Shown piece by piece: positions 5,030-13,894 of a DNA stretch of 32,609 bases. The notes below the pieces were generated by a model. That model saw only the letters and a list, made by a program, of their open reading frames with translations, was not told the origin of the DNA and searched no databases. How positions within the stretch are numbered: the stretch's first letter is position 1; each line of letters opens with the position of its first letter. The position numbers were made by a program, and so were the translations under genes. Origin of the DNA: Sulfitobacter delicatus (GTDB lineage: Bacteria > Pseudomonadota > Alphaproteobacteria > Rhodobacterales > Rhodobacteraceae); the NCBI RefSeq assembly GCF_900102535.1, contig NZ_FNBP01000017.1, forward strand, positions 1 through 32,609, in the 5' to 3' direction.

Positions 5030-7838
5030 CGCGGTTGCCGCCGTCACTGGTGAGCTTTTCCAAGAGGGGTGGAGCAAGGTTCGAGGCTCTATGCAGGGCC
5101 TGGGTCAGAAGCGGCAGCAGATGGCCCGTGCCGGGGCGGGGCATCGAGCGGCCGTTTTCAAGGCAATCCGGTCAGGCGGAACGCACACGCGGGGTCAGCT
5201 CGTCAATCAGCTTGAGTATCTGACCACAAAGAGTTCGCATATCGTGGACAGCCGTGGCGTTCTCGATGGGAAGCGCCAGTTGAGCGCCGATGAAATCAAG
5301 AGCGTGGCAGATCGTTTCACCGAGCGTTGGGACAAGGGTTTCAACCCCAAGATGGGGCACACGACCCATCTTCTTATGTCGTTCCCTGTTGGCACGCGCG
5401 GCGCTGATGTTCGAGACATTGCCAGCGACGTTTGCGAACGGTTCTTCGCCACGGAAGACCGCAATTTCGACTACCTGATCGCGGTGCATGAGGATCGGGC
5501 TCACCCTCATGCCCATGTCGTCCTGAACCGGCGGTCCCAGGAGGGCGAGTTCTTCTATCTGGGGCGGGATCACCATTTCAACTACGACGACTTCCGCACG
5601 GCGATGGTCGAAGAGGCTGAAAAATATGGTGTTTGTCTCGAAGCAACGCGCCGTTTGGATCGGGGTGTGGTAACATATCAGCCGCGCACCAAGGAGGTTT
5701 ACGCGGCCAAGGAAGAGGGCAGGGAGCCGGTTGGACGTGTCCGCGTGGGGCGCGATCTGGACCGCGCACTGGCGGAGATCGCCAGCAATACGAAGGTTTA
5801 CCGTTCACTGGCCGCCGAGGCGTCGGCCGAGAACCGTGAGGATATTGCAAACGCCTTGTTCCGTGCCGGTGAGATGATGGCACGGGGCGGGCATCTTGAA
5901 CAGAATGGAGAAGTTTACATGGCCGAGGAACAGTCCTTTGATGATCTGAGAAGCAGCTTTGCCGCACGGATGGAGCGCGTTGAGGCGATGGTTGCCAGCA
6001 CGCCCGAGGCGCAGCGACCCCAAGCGCAAGCGCGTCTCAATGAAATCTATCGGGGGGTTGCGCACATGCAGCCTCTTGGCACCCGTTCGCAAACGCTACT
6101 TGATGCGCCTTCGACCGATGGGGTCTATTCCGAAACCAATGTGAACCGCGATGCCGTCGAGCGGCTGCGCGAGCCCGAGACGAGGGCGCAGATCGAAACG
6201 GCTTTGCGTGGCACAGGCATTTCGTCCGAGACGATCATCGCACGGATCGAAACCACAGCGAATAACGCTGCGCTGGAACGCCAATGGCTTTCCGATGATT
6301 TGAGCCGCATCGCGGAGACTGATGGGCTCAATCTCGAACGGCGCGAAGATCTTCAGCAAGCGGTGGACAAGCTGGACCAGGTGCATGTCCAGCTAGGGAC
6401 CGCGCTCGAACGGGCCGAGGTTCTGCGCGACGATGGGGTGTTCGAGGACGATCCGGATTATCAAGACTTCCTGCGCGATCAGGCGAACGATGAAGTCTAT
6501 CGGGAACGTGTCAGCGATGAGCTGCGGACTGAGGCCGGCGTAATTCGAGCTGAGAATGAGGGCATTTCCGCACGAGAGGCTGAGGCCGTTGCCGAGGTCG
6601 AGAAGGGGGTTCGTGACAATTTCGACGGGCCAAACAATGACTATGCCACGTTCGAGCCTTTGGTGATCGAGCGGGATCGTGCGGCGCAGGGGCGCACAAA
6701 TGTCAGCACCAACGCGGAGCTGGGCATGGCGTTCACGGCCCTAGCAAAAGAGCGCGCGGCAGGAGGTATGTCGGTTGAAGATCAGCGCCGGGCCGATGCT
6801 TTGCTGCGCGACACCGCTGACAGGTATGGTGCGCAGATGCGCGACGGGTTGGTGCGCGAGGATACCCGCGAGTTCCGTTCGCATGAGCATGAGGATTTTG
6901 AGGGCTACAGTGCTGAAGTAGATCGGTTCGAGCAGGATCGCTTGCGCGAGTTCGATGATGCGATGCGTCCCTATGAAGTCGAGACCGACAATGAGGGCGG
7001 CGTTTCCCATCAGGCTCATATCGAGCAAGCCAGTCTTGATCGCATGAGCAGCCGCATCCGCGACGAGCTTATGTCAGCCGATCAATCGGAGGACTTCGAT
7101 ACGCGCTATGATCGTGTGCAGGCTATGTCCGAGGACGGGCGGATCGAGGCAATGGCACGAGAGCGGATTGCAAGCGAGCAAGCTGATTACCTCCAAGATA
7201 AGCCGGAAATCCTGGCGTCCCCGGACCTGATCTATCGTGACCAGCCCTATCAGGAAACGATTGTCGATCGCGACCTATACGACCGGATCGAGGCGGAGGC
7301 CCGCGCCGCCGGAGCTGACGAATCCGCCGATGTGAAGGCGACTGTCGCAGATGGCTTCAAGGCCCGGTATCCGGACATGCCCGATCACCTTGCACGGGGT
7401 CTGGGTCAGACCTACGCCACGGCAATGAGCATTCGGGACAGTGAGCGGGTTTCCGAGGTGGCGGCGCAACGTGAACTGACCAGCACCGGGCGTAGTCCTG
7501 AGATCGAGCGTGTCATTGCTCACGAACGCGACGACAAGATCAACCCGACCTTCGCAGACGAGGCCAGTGGCCGCGCCTATCGTGAGGAAATCGAACGCGA
7601 GCTGGATGACGAGCGGATCGAGGCTTTGCGCGAAGGTGATGCAGATGCCTTGGAGAACGTCATTGATGACCGCCTGGAACGGCTCTACGCCGCGAAAGCC
7701 TATCTGCAATCGGATGAAGCGACGGCCAACAGCGAGGCCACCCGCGAGGTCATTTCCGAGATTGCCGATGAAGAATACGATGCGCAGCGCCTGAAGCATG
7801 TTCAGAGCCACAGCGAAAAGGGGCAGACGCATGGATAA
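5016..7838 (+). CDS. virD2: Conjugative relaxase of the VirD2 (MOBP-like) family with a very long C-terminal region
   Basis: A 940-aa protein. Residues 50-200 are the relaxase domain: candidate catalytic Tyr68 in NQLEYLTTKS (compare NQLxYVTRK in VirD2) and the metal-binding motif HEDRAHPHAHVVLNRR (158-173). It would cut one strand at oriT, stay bound to the 5' end and pilot it through the VirD4/VirB channel. Agrobacterium VirD2 is about 440 aa. Here about 700 residues follow the relaxase domain: charged, Glu/Arg/Asp-rich, predicted helical, with no helicase or primase motif seen. The start is supported by AAGGAG 7 nt upstream (5003-5008). The gene overlaps both the VirD1/MobC-like gene and virD4. 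The very end is polar (HSEKGQTHG); a transfer signal for VirD4 is expected there but not shown. Confidence 0.92.
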   Translation: MAKSNAVAAVTGELFQEGWSKVRGSMQGLGQKRQQMARAGAGHRAAVFKAIRSGGTHTRGQLVNQLEYLTTKSSHIVDSRGVLDGKRQLSADEIKSVADRFTERWDKGFNPKMGHTTHLLMSFPVGTRGADVRDIASDVCERFFATEDRNFDYLIAVHEDRAHPHAHVVLNRRSQEGEFFYLGRDHHFNYDDFRTAMVEEAEKYGVCLEATRRLDRGVVTYQPRTKEVYAAKEEGREPVGRVRVGRDLDRALAEIASNTKVYRSLAAEASAENREDIANALFRAGEMMARGGHLEQNGEVYMAEEQSFDDLRSSFAARMERVEAMVASTPEAQRPQAQARLNEIYRGVAHMQPLGTRSQTLLDAPSTDGVYSETNVNRDAVERLREPETRAQIETALRGTGISSETIIARIETTANNAALERQWLSDDLSRIAETDGLNLERREDLQQAVDKLDQVHVQLGTALERAEVLRDDGVFEDDPDYQDFLRDQANDEVYRERVSDELRTEAGVIRAENEGISAREAEAVAEVEKGVRDNFDGPNNDYATFEPLVIERDRAAQGRTNVSTNAELGMAFTALAKERAAGGMSVEDQRRADALLRDTADRYGAQMRDGLVREDTREFRSHEHEDFEGYSAEVDRFEQDRLREFDDAMRPYEVETDNEGGVSHQAHIEQASLDRMSSRIRDELMSADQSEDFDTRYDRVQAMSEDGRIEAMARERIASEQADYLQDKPEILASPDLIYRDQPYQETIVDRDLYDRIEAEARAAGADESADVKATVADGFKARYPDMPDHLARGLGQTYATAMSIRDSERVSEVAAQRELTSTGRSPEIERVIAHERDDKINPTFADEASGRAYREEIERELDDERIEALREGDADALENVIDDRLERLYAAKAYLQSDEATANSEATREVISEIADEEYDAQRLKHVQSHSEKGQTHG

Positions 7839-9858
7839 GGGCAAGATCGCAGTCGGCGTAATCCTCCTGACGCTGGTTTCGGCCGCTGTCGGCTATGTGG
7901 TTGCGACCGCCTACCTCACGTTTCGCGACTATGGGCTGTCGGCTGAGATCGACTTCTTCTGGCTGGCGCAGAACTACCTTGATATGCGGATCGTCCGCCC
8001 CAACGACTTCGAGAAGGTCAATCTCATCATCGGCGGCTTTGCCTTGGCCGGGATGCTTCTGAGCGCGGTTCTGTCCGGCTCTGCACTCACCCGCTTCGGG
8101 CGCACCCATTGGCAGAAGGCCGCTGAAATGGCCCGCAACGGGTTTTTCGGCAAACCCGGCACAGGGTTTATCCTGGGCAAGATGGGCAAGCCGAAGTCGC
8201 GCGGAAAGCTCATCACGTCGAAGGTTTTTCCTCACGCATTGATCGTCGCACCGACCGGGCGGGGGAAAACCACCGGCTTCGTTATCCCGAACCTTCTAAC
8301 CTTCAAAGGGTCCGCCGTGGTCCTGGACGTGAAGGGGGAGAATTTCGAGCATACCGCCCGGCATCGAGCGTCGGAGGGCGACAAGGTTTTCCGCTTTGCT
8401 CCGACCGATTGGCACGACCGGCGCAGCCATCGCTACAACCCGCTGCTGAGGATCTTCGAGCTGGACGATCCTGACAGAAAGCAGATGGAGCTTCAGCTTC
8501 TCGCCTCGCTGTTCCTGCAAGCGGACAGCGACCGGGTTCAGGGCCTCTTGAAAGGCGGTATCGACCTCTTCGTTGCCGCCGGTCTTTTGGCGTTCGAGCG
8601 GAAGCGCCCGACCTTGGGCGAGATTTACCGGATCAGCGCGTCCGGCGGAAACAAGCAGAAGGAGTTCATGAAGCGCCGGGACGAAGTGCAGAACCGCGCT
8701 GCGAAGCTCATCTTCGAGCGGCTGGCTTCGACCAACAACGACACGCTGACCTCCTATGTGTCGCTCCTGATGACCTCGGGCCTCGATCAATGGAGCAACC
8801 CGGCAATTGATGCGGCCACCGTTGAATCGGACTTCGATTTTCGGACGATCCGGAAGAAACCGTTCACCGTCTACCTGGTCGTTGCGCCCAACATGGTGAA
8901 GCCGATGGCCCCGCTGATCCGCCTGTTCTTCTCAGACCTGATTTCATCGCTGCAAGACAAGGAGCCGGGAAAGGATGAACCCTGGCCGGTGATGATTATG
9001 CTGGACGAGTTCAACCGCCTCGGGAAGATGCCCATCGTGGTCGAGAGCATCGAGACGCTGCGCTCCTACAAGGGGCACCTGGCTATCGTCACGCAAACGA
9101 TCCCGGCGCTGGACGAGATTTATGGCGAGAACACCCGCCGGGCGTTGCAGGGCAACGCCGGTGTGAAGCTCTACCTCACGCCGTCCGATGAAAAGACTGT
9201 CGAAGAGCTGAGCAAGGCCGTGGGCAAGACAACCAAGCGCGTGGTCACGCGATCCCGGTCGATTGGTCGGAACCCCTTCGAGGGTCGCAGCATGTCCGAA
9301 CGGACCGAAGAAACGTCTCTCTTGCCCGAGGACGAGGCGCGGCGGATGCCGCTCAATGACATTGTGATGGTCGTGGACGCCCAAATGCCGATCCGGGCAA
9401 AGCGCATCCAGTATTACGATGATCCGTTTTTCAAGGCGATTCACAGTGCGCAGAAGGGCGAGTTGCCTTTCCCAGAGCGGTCCTTGAAAGCCGTCGAGCC
9501 AGAGATTGCGGAAGAACCGGAGGAAGAAGCGCAGCCGACGCCGGCGGCCGCGCCGCAGGAAGCGGCCGAGAACCTTTCCGTGAAAGAGGCCAGCGATCAG
9601 CCCCATCGAGCGAAGCTGAAAACGTCGAAGCGCAAACGGTCCAAAGCCGTCGCCCAGGCAACGCAGGCAACTCGGGACATGGACGAGCGCCAGCGCGAGT
9701 TCGACCTGTCTGTCCAGCAGAGGCTCGATCTGCCCGAGCCGGGCGACGTTACCGACGCTGACGTGCAGGCGCTGCGTGACGCTGATGCGAAGCTGGCAGA
9801 GTTCGAGGCGAGTTTCACGGAAGGGCAGGGAGGCGAGCGGGCGACCGCGGCCGAGTAG
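7831..9858 (+). CDS. virD4: Type IV coupling protein VirD4/TraG
   Basis: A 675-aa inner-membrane ATPase that couples the relaxosome to the T4SS. Two N-terminal membrane segments (about residues 5-29 and 63-83), Walker A APTGRGKT (140-147), the TraG-type IPNLLTFKGS segment, and Walker B MIMLDEFNRL near residue 390. The region after residue 560 is acidic, then basic and Pro/Ala-rich (EEPEEEAQPTPAAAPQ, KRKRSK), probably a flexible cytoplasmic tail. The start ATG overlaps the relaxase stop by 8 nt; an in-frame ATG 33 nt upstream is less likely. It ends at a bidirectional terminator shared with virB6. Confidence 0.96.
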   Translation: MDKGKIAVGVILLTLVSAAVGYVVATAYLTFRDYGLSAEIDFFWLAQNYLDMRIVRPNDFEKVNLIIGGFALAGMLLSAVLSGSALTRFGRTHWQKAAEMARNGFFGKPGTGFILGKMGKPKSRGKLITSKVFPHALIVAPTGRGKTTGFVIPNLLTFKGSAVVLDVKGENFEHTARHRASEGDKVFRFAPTDWHDRRSHRYNPLLRIFELDDPDRKQMELQLLASLFLQADSDRVQGLLKGGIDLFVAAGLLAFERKRPTLGEIYRISASGGNKQKEFMKRRDEVQNRAAKLIFERLASTNNDTLTSYVSLLMTSGLDQWSNPAIDAATVESDFDFRTIRKKPFTVYLVVAPNMVKPMAPLIRLFFSDLISSLQDKEPGKDEPWPVMIMLDEFNRLGKMPIVVESIETLRSYKGHLAIVTQTIPALDEIYGENTRRALQGNAGVKLYLTPSDEKTVEELSKAVGKTTKRVVTRSRSIGRNPFEGRSMSERTEETSLLPEDEARRMPLNDIVMVVDAQMPIRAKRIQYYDDPFFKAIHSAQKGELPFPERSLKAVEPEIAEEPEEEAQPTPAAAPQEAAENLSVKEASDQPHRAKLKTSKRKRSKAVAQATQATRDMDERQREFDLSVQQRLDLPEPGDVTDADVQALRDADAKLAEFEASFTEGQGGERATAAE

Positions 9859-9885
9859 CCGCGCCCTGTCCGACCGAAGTTAAAC

Positions 9886-9911
9886 AAAAGGCCCGCTTTC
9901 GCGGGCCTTTA
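9886..9911. terminator. Bidirectional terminator between virD4 and virB6
   Basis: Perfect 7-bp GC stem (9890-9896 with 9901-9907) and TTTC loop, with AAAA on the left and TTTA on the right. It can therefore stop transcription from both converging operons. Confidence 0.88.
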
Positions 9912-9912
9912 T

Positions 9913-10992
9913 TCAATCTCCGAGGCGGTCGGCCCGGTCTTTCATGCGCTGCATCTTAGCGCCGGTGCCGGTTGAAGGCGGGGCATTTCCGCCAGCGTCA
10001 GTGGTGTCAGATGATGATCTGCGCAGAGAAGTCATCGCGCGACGTGCCATTTGGTTGGTTCTCATGCCGGCGAGATCAGCACCAGACGCATTTCCCATTT
10101 TATAGCGATTTTGCGCTTGTTGACTTCCCATCGCGGCTCTCGCGAACTGATAGCTGCCGCCTGCCCCGGCCATCATGGCAGGCATGACAATGTTGCCAGA
10201 GATAGATCGCGCGATGAACGGGGTGGCCAGAATGAACCCTTTACCCATGATAACCATCATGAAAAAAGGCAACAGGGCACCAATGTTTGACGCGCTTGTG
10301 GGGTCTCCGAGCCGGTCTATCAACGCATTCGCGACGCCAATGATCGTAGAAAAAACCCCGGCGATGATAATCGGATAAATTGCAAAAGAGATCAGTGCCG
10401 ACAGCCAACGCGAGAAGTAGTCCTTCGTAACTTCAAACAGCGTGAGAAAGATCATCACCGGCGCCATGCCGATCAGCAGGGCGATCAACATACGCGACAT
10501 GATGGTGAGGAAGGCTGCGAGAGCTCCTAAAAGCGACAGAAGCACAACACCTAGCATGTCAATCAGTGCACCCGCCATCCAGTTCAAGTTCTCACCGATT
10601 GCGTTCAGGTATTCACCAAGTCGATTGATGAGTTGGTCGAACTCTTCAGAATATGTTCCCGAAGGACCAGGCTCACCGCCACCAACAGACGCGATGAGAG
10701 ATCCAGCAATGCTGTCGATACCGTTCAGGATGCCGTCAGCCAGATAGTTGAACTGCGCCCAATTGGTAGCAAATATGCCTACTAAGGCGATTTTCACGGC
10801 AAGCCAGAACGAGGTTCGACCATCGACGGTCCGAACCTGGAACGCCATGTTAATAAATATCAAAATCACGATCAGTGTTGAAGATAACGCGATCACGGTG
10901 CCGACGGTTGCGGCTACAGCGCCGAACTGCGACTCGGCTGCTGTATCTAGAAAGTCATCTGCCGTCTCAACGAAAAATGTGACTACGCTCAT
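9913..10992 (-). CDS. virB6: T4SS inner-membrane channel protein VirB6/TrbL
   Basis: A 359-aa polytopic membrane protein with about six hydrophobic segments (for example TVIALSSTLIVILIFINMAF near residues 31-50 and IDMLGVVLLSLLGALAAFL near 145-163). It has the VirB6 features FWLAVKIALVG and an LIGMAPVMIFLTLFE loop. A polar Gly/Ser/Arg-rich cytoplasmic tail begins after about residue 270. VirB6 lines the substrate path in the inner membrane. It is the last gene of the virB operon, behind virB11, whereas Agrobacterium has it between virB5 and virB7. GAGG lies 5 nt before the ATG, and the gap to the upstream gene is 7 nt. Confidence 0.92.
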   Translation of the reverse strand: MSVVTFFVETADDFLDTAAESQFGAVAATVGTVIALSSTLIVILIFINMAFQVRTVDGRTSFWLAVKIALVGIFATNWAQFNYLADGILNGIDSIAGSLIASVGGGEPGPSGTYSEEFDQLINRLGEYLNAIGENLNWMAGALIDMLGVVLLSLLGALAAFLTIMSRMLIALLIGMAPVMIFLTLFEVTKDYFSRWLSALISFAIYPIIIAGVFSTIIGVANALIDRLGDPTSASNIGALLPFFMMVIMGKGFILATPFIARSISGNIVMPAMMAGAGGSYQFARAAMGSQQAQNRYKMGNASGADLAGMRTNQMARRAMTSLRRSSSDTTDAGGNAPPSTGTGAKMQRMKDRADRLGD

Positions 10993-10999
10993 AAGGCCC

Positions 11000-11392
11000 T
11001 CACCAATTTCCCTGCTCTTCGCAGATTGCTCTAGCAGTTGGCCTTAGCTCATTGGCAGTGCCGCTATAGTCCGAGGTCCGTTCAAGAATCTCGTGCCTAT
11101 CCAAGCCTGCATAGTTTTCAAAGTAGTAGTCCGATACGGCACTCCACGAAGGAAACCGGGTCTCGCACGAGCAATCGCCCGTCTCCACAACAGCATTCAG
11201 GCCCTGTGCACGATACATCTGTTGAACGAGGATGTTCTTGTGTGCATCCCGAACATGAGCGTTTTCCATCCAGTCGGGTCTGGGCGGTCGATCCGGGCAT
11301 ACTCGTGGCTCGGGGTCCAGCGTCGGAACAAACTGAGCTGCGACTGGGATGGGTGATAAGACGAGAACCGCGATGAGGGAAGTTTTAATCAT
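11000..11392 (-). CDS. Exported protein of unknown function between virB11 and virB6
   Basis: A 130-aa protein starting MIKTSLIAVLVLSPIPVAAQ, a signal peptide with cleavage after VAA or VAAQ. The mature part has five cysteines (VCPDRPPRPDW, GDCSCETRF, AICEEQ) and a Pro/Asp-rich N-terminus, as expected of a periplasmic disulfide-bonded protein. The start ATG overlaps the preceding stop (ATGA) and has GGAGA 7 nt upstream. Its place inside the virB operon just before virB6 suggests a role in channel assembly, pilus function or entry exclusion. That is inference; I do not recognise the family. Confidence 0.75.
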   Translation of the reverse strand: MIKTSLIAVLVLSPIPVAAQFVPTLDPEPRVCPDRPPRPDWMENAHVRDAHKNILVQQMYRAQGLNAVVETGDCSCETRFPSWSAVSDYYFENYAGLDRHEILERTSDYSGTANELRPTARAICEEQGNW

Positions 11393-11598
11393 GCTGCGTT
11401 CTCCTTGTCGGCCGAGACGCTTTCGCGCGTCAGGAACACATACAGGTTCCATCCGCCGCGCCCTTCGGCGCTGGCTTCAACCACCGACACCACTTGAAAT
11501 CCCGCCTCGCCCCATTCCCTGAGTTTATCCGGCATGCTCTTCATACTTTTTGCTGACTGCGGGTCGAAGGTCAGCACTTCGTTTTCAAAGGTTTTCAT
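11389..11598 (-). CDS. DUF4177-like small protein in the virB operon
   Basis: A 69-aa soluble protein beginning MKTFENEVLTFDPQSAKSMK, with the DUF4177 pattern: an N-terminal strand xxYEYKVVTF-like, a central LxEWGEAGFQVVSVV, and a final strand (WNLYVFLTRE). Function of the family is unknown. The ATG lies inside the last codons of virB11 (14-nt overlap), with GAGG 9 nt before it. A GTG at 11613 is an alternative start. The stop overlaps the next gene by ATGA, so virB11, this gene and the exported protein form a tightly coupled trio. Confidence 0.75.
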   Translation of the reverse strand: MKTFENEVLTFDPQSAKSMKSMPDKLREWGEAGFQVVSVVEASAEGRGGWNLYVFLTRESVSADKENAA

Positions 11599-12580
11599 TG
11601 CTCTGATCCTCACTTTCGTTGCCCGGAAGGTAAAACTCGGTGATGCCCCGGTCGCCGTTGTGCCGCCCGGCCTGGATAATCACGTCTATCGAGCTTTCGA
11701 TATACTGTATCATGTCGGCATAGGTCATCGGCACATCCGTCTTCAGGGCGGCGATGGCGAGGCGCTGAACCGCCAGTTGCGGCGTTTCCGCGTGGAGCGT
11801 CGTCATCGAGCCACCATGCCCGGTGTTGATGGCCTCTAGGAAGGTCATCGCCTCGCGCCCGCGAACCTCACCCAAAACAATGCGATCAGGCCGCATTCGC
11901 AGCGTGGAGGTAAGAAGGGTGTCAGCGGATTGTGTCTCCACATCGCGGTTCGCGATCAGTGTGACGACATTCGGTTGACCCGGCAGCAGCTCAGCAGCTT
12001 CTTCGATCGTCACGATCCGCTCATCGGCTCCGACATAGGAGAGGATCTTCCTGGCCGCGACGGTTTTCCCGGTGGACGTGCCGCCGGAGACCACCATGTT
12101 CATCTTGTTTTCGACGCAGAACTTGATCGCGGCGTAAATGTCGCCGCTCTTCACGACCTTGCGCAGCTCGCGGTTCCGTTCCTGCCGGACACCTTCAAGG
12201 CTGCGTTCCGCTCCATAAAGATACTTCAGTTCGATCTTTTCCATCGGCAAGGTCGAGAAGAAGCGCAATGAGATCGAGTGCCCTGTCTGGACGGCAGGCG
12301 GTTGGATCACCTGCGCCCGGATCGGTCGGCCGCGATACTCGATGCTCACGGAAACGATGGGCTTTTCCTTCCCGATCCTTGTATTCGCCCCAGACGCGAT
12401 CTGGTTGCCCAGGTCGCGAATTTCCGTCTGGCTCATGGACACATCGAGCAGGCGCATGAAATGATCGCCCTGAAATTCACCCCAGACCCGGCCATCGGGG
12501 TTGATGCAAATCTCGATCACATCATCCCGCATGGCGTCAGGCAGCTTGTCGAGCGATGCTTGGAGGTAGCTGGAAGTCAT
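11585..12580 (-). CDS. virB11: T4SS traffic ATPase VirB11
   Basis: A 331-aa hexameric secretion ATPase at the inner face of the membrane, which works with VirB4 and VirD4 in pilus assembly and substrate transfer. Walker A GGTSTGKT at residues 166-173, an Asp-box-like IVTIEEAAELL segment, Walker B region RPDRIVLGEVRGREAMTFLE, and the His box GHGGSMTTLHAE. Length and motif order are typical. Its ATG immediately follows the virB10 stop. Confidence 0.97.
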   Translation of the reverse strand: MTSSYLQASLDKLPDAMRDDVIEICINPDGRVWGEFQGDHFMRLLDVSMSQTEIRDLGNQIASGANTRIGKEKPIVSVSIEYRGRPIRAQVIQPPAVQTGHSISLRFFSTLPMEKIELKYLYGAERSLEGVRQERNRELRKVVKSGDIYAAIKFCVENKMNMVVSGGTSTGKTVAARKILSYVGADERIVTIEEAAELLPGQPNVVTLIANRDVETQSADTLLTSTLRMRPDRIVLGEVRGREAMTFLEAINTGHGGSMTTLHAETPQLAVQRLAIAALKTDVPMTYADMIQYIESSIDVIIQAGRHNGDRGITEFYLPGNESEDQSNENL

Positions 12581-13894
12581 TCAGAATATCTCCAAGTCCC
12601 GATCCACCATGACCGTAATCCGGGCACCTTGATCGACGTAGATCACCGGGCCGAGGGACAGGTAGTCGCTCATCACATCGTCGGTCGCATCTTGCAGGTC
12701 ATCGCCCACGTCCTCAGCCACATCCGAGGACACATCATCGTCGATCTGGCTGGCGGCTACTGCGGGAACCGCGCCGAGGATCGAGATCAGGGCGGCAGAA
12801 CCGAAGCGTTCACCGAAGCGCGTATCCACAAAGCCCGTGACGCCCGACCTGCCCAACTCATCGCCACCGAACGAGCTGATGGTGACAGTCTGGTTCGTCG
12901 GCAGAATGATCCTGTCCCATGCGACGGTCACACGTTGCTGGCCCACATTGAGGCCCGAGCGATAGCGCCCGATTAGCCGCGAGCCGCGAGGGATCAGGAC
13001 ACGCGACCCGTCATAGGAATGCACGTCCTCCGAGATAATCGCCCGAATTTGGCCCGGTAGAGAGCTGTCCAGCGCCGTTTCGGTGACGGCTTGGATCATC
13101 GTGCCCTGAACCACCGTGTTCGATGGGTTGGCGATGACCTCGGCCTGCGTCACCTGCGAAGGCGATGCGCCATTGAGAACGAAATCGGTCACTTCTCCGA
13201 GCGTTCTTTCCGACAGGGCGCTTTCATCGCTACCTGCACCGGAGTTGCCAAAGGCGATCATGGGCGAGTTGATCCGGGCTTCCTGAAATGCGGCCGCCTC
13301 CGCGCGCCGGCGTTCTAGCTCGGCAAGGCGCGCGTCCTCTTCATTGCCCCCCGGCCGCATCGGGTTTTCTTGATCCAATCGGGCAATCTCAAGTTCGGAA
13401 CGCAGGCGCTGAAGCTCGCGATCCCGCGCCGCCAGTTCCTCCTGAAATTCCGACCGGGCATCTTCCGAAGCCGCCTGAAGCGCCGCGACCTGTGCCGTCA
13501 GAGCTTCGAGCGCGGCCGCGGCCGATCCATCGTCGGCCGGTGCGTTACGGAGTTCCGCAATCTCGGCCTGAAGAGCTTCGAGCTGCGCTCGAAGTGCCGC
13601 GTCTCCATCGTTTTCAACTTCCACGACTTCAGGCTCAGGCGGGGAAGGGGGCACGAACGGCTCGATCGCGCCGAAGCCGTCGCCCTCTTCCTGAAACTCG
13701 GCCGGGCGCGCGGTAGGCAGCGGACTTTCCGGTTCATCAGACGGCAGGGCCAGGTATGCGATCAGGCCAATGGCCGCGATGGCGCCGACACCGGCCAACG
13801 CCACCTTGGGCGACGGCCGTTCCTTCTTGCGCCCGCTATCGCCTCCGGCTTCGAGCGCGGCCAGGCGCTCTTCAAGATCCTTTTCGTCGCTCAT
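12581..13894 (-). CDS. virB10: T4SS core complex protein VirB10/TrbI
   Basis: A 437-aa protein that spans both membranes in the T4SS core. It has a short cytoplasmic N-terminus, a membrane helix at about residues 29-50 (VALAGVGAIAAIGLIAYLAL), a Pro-rich segment, and a long coiled coil (about 80-205, Glu/Ala/Leu/Arg-rich). The conserved TrbI domain follows, with IQAVTETALDSSLPGQIRAI, the RVLIPRGSRLIGRYRS motif and TGFVDTRFGERFG. The start overlaps the virB9 stop (ATGA). Length is normal for the family. Confidence 0.96.
   Translation of the reverse strand: MSDEKDLEERLAALEAGGDSGRKKERPSPKVALAGVGAIAAIGLIAYLALPSDEPESPLPTARPAEFQEEGDGFGAIEPFVPPSPPEPEVVEVENDGDAALRAQLEALQAEIAELRNAPADDGSAAAALEALTAQVAALQAASEDARSEFQEELAARDRELQRLRSELEIARLDQENPMRPGGNEEDARLAELERRRAEAAAFQEARINSPMIAFGNSGAGSDESALSERTLGEVTDFVLNGASPSQVTQAEVIANPSNTVVQGTMIQAVTETALDSSLPGQIRAIISEDVHSYDGSRVLIPRGSRLIGRYRSGLNVGQQRVTVAWDRIILPTNQTVTISSFGGDELGRSGVTGFVDTRFGERFGSAALISILGAVPAVAASQIDDDVSSDVAEDVGDDLQDATDDVMSDYLSLGPVIYVDQGARITVMVDRDLEIF

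Noticed and set aside
7275..8235. Minus-strand frames over the relaxase/virD4 junction
   Set aside because: Antisense to well-supported genes, without ribosome binding sites or domains.
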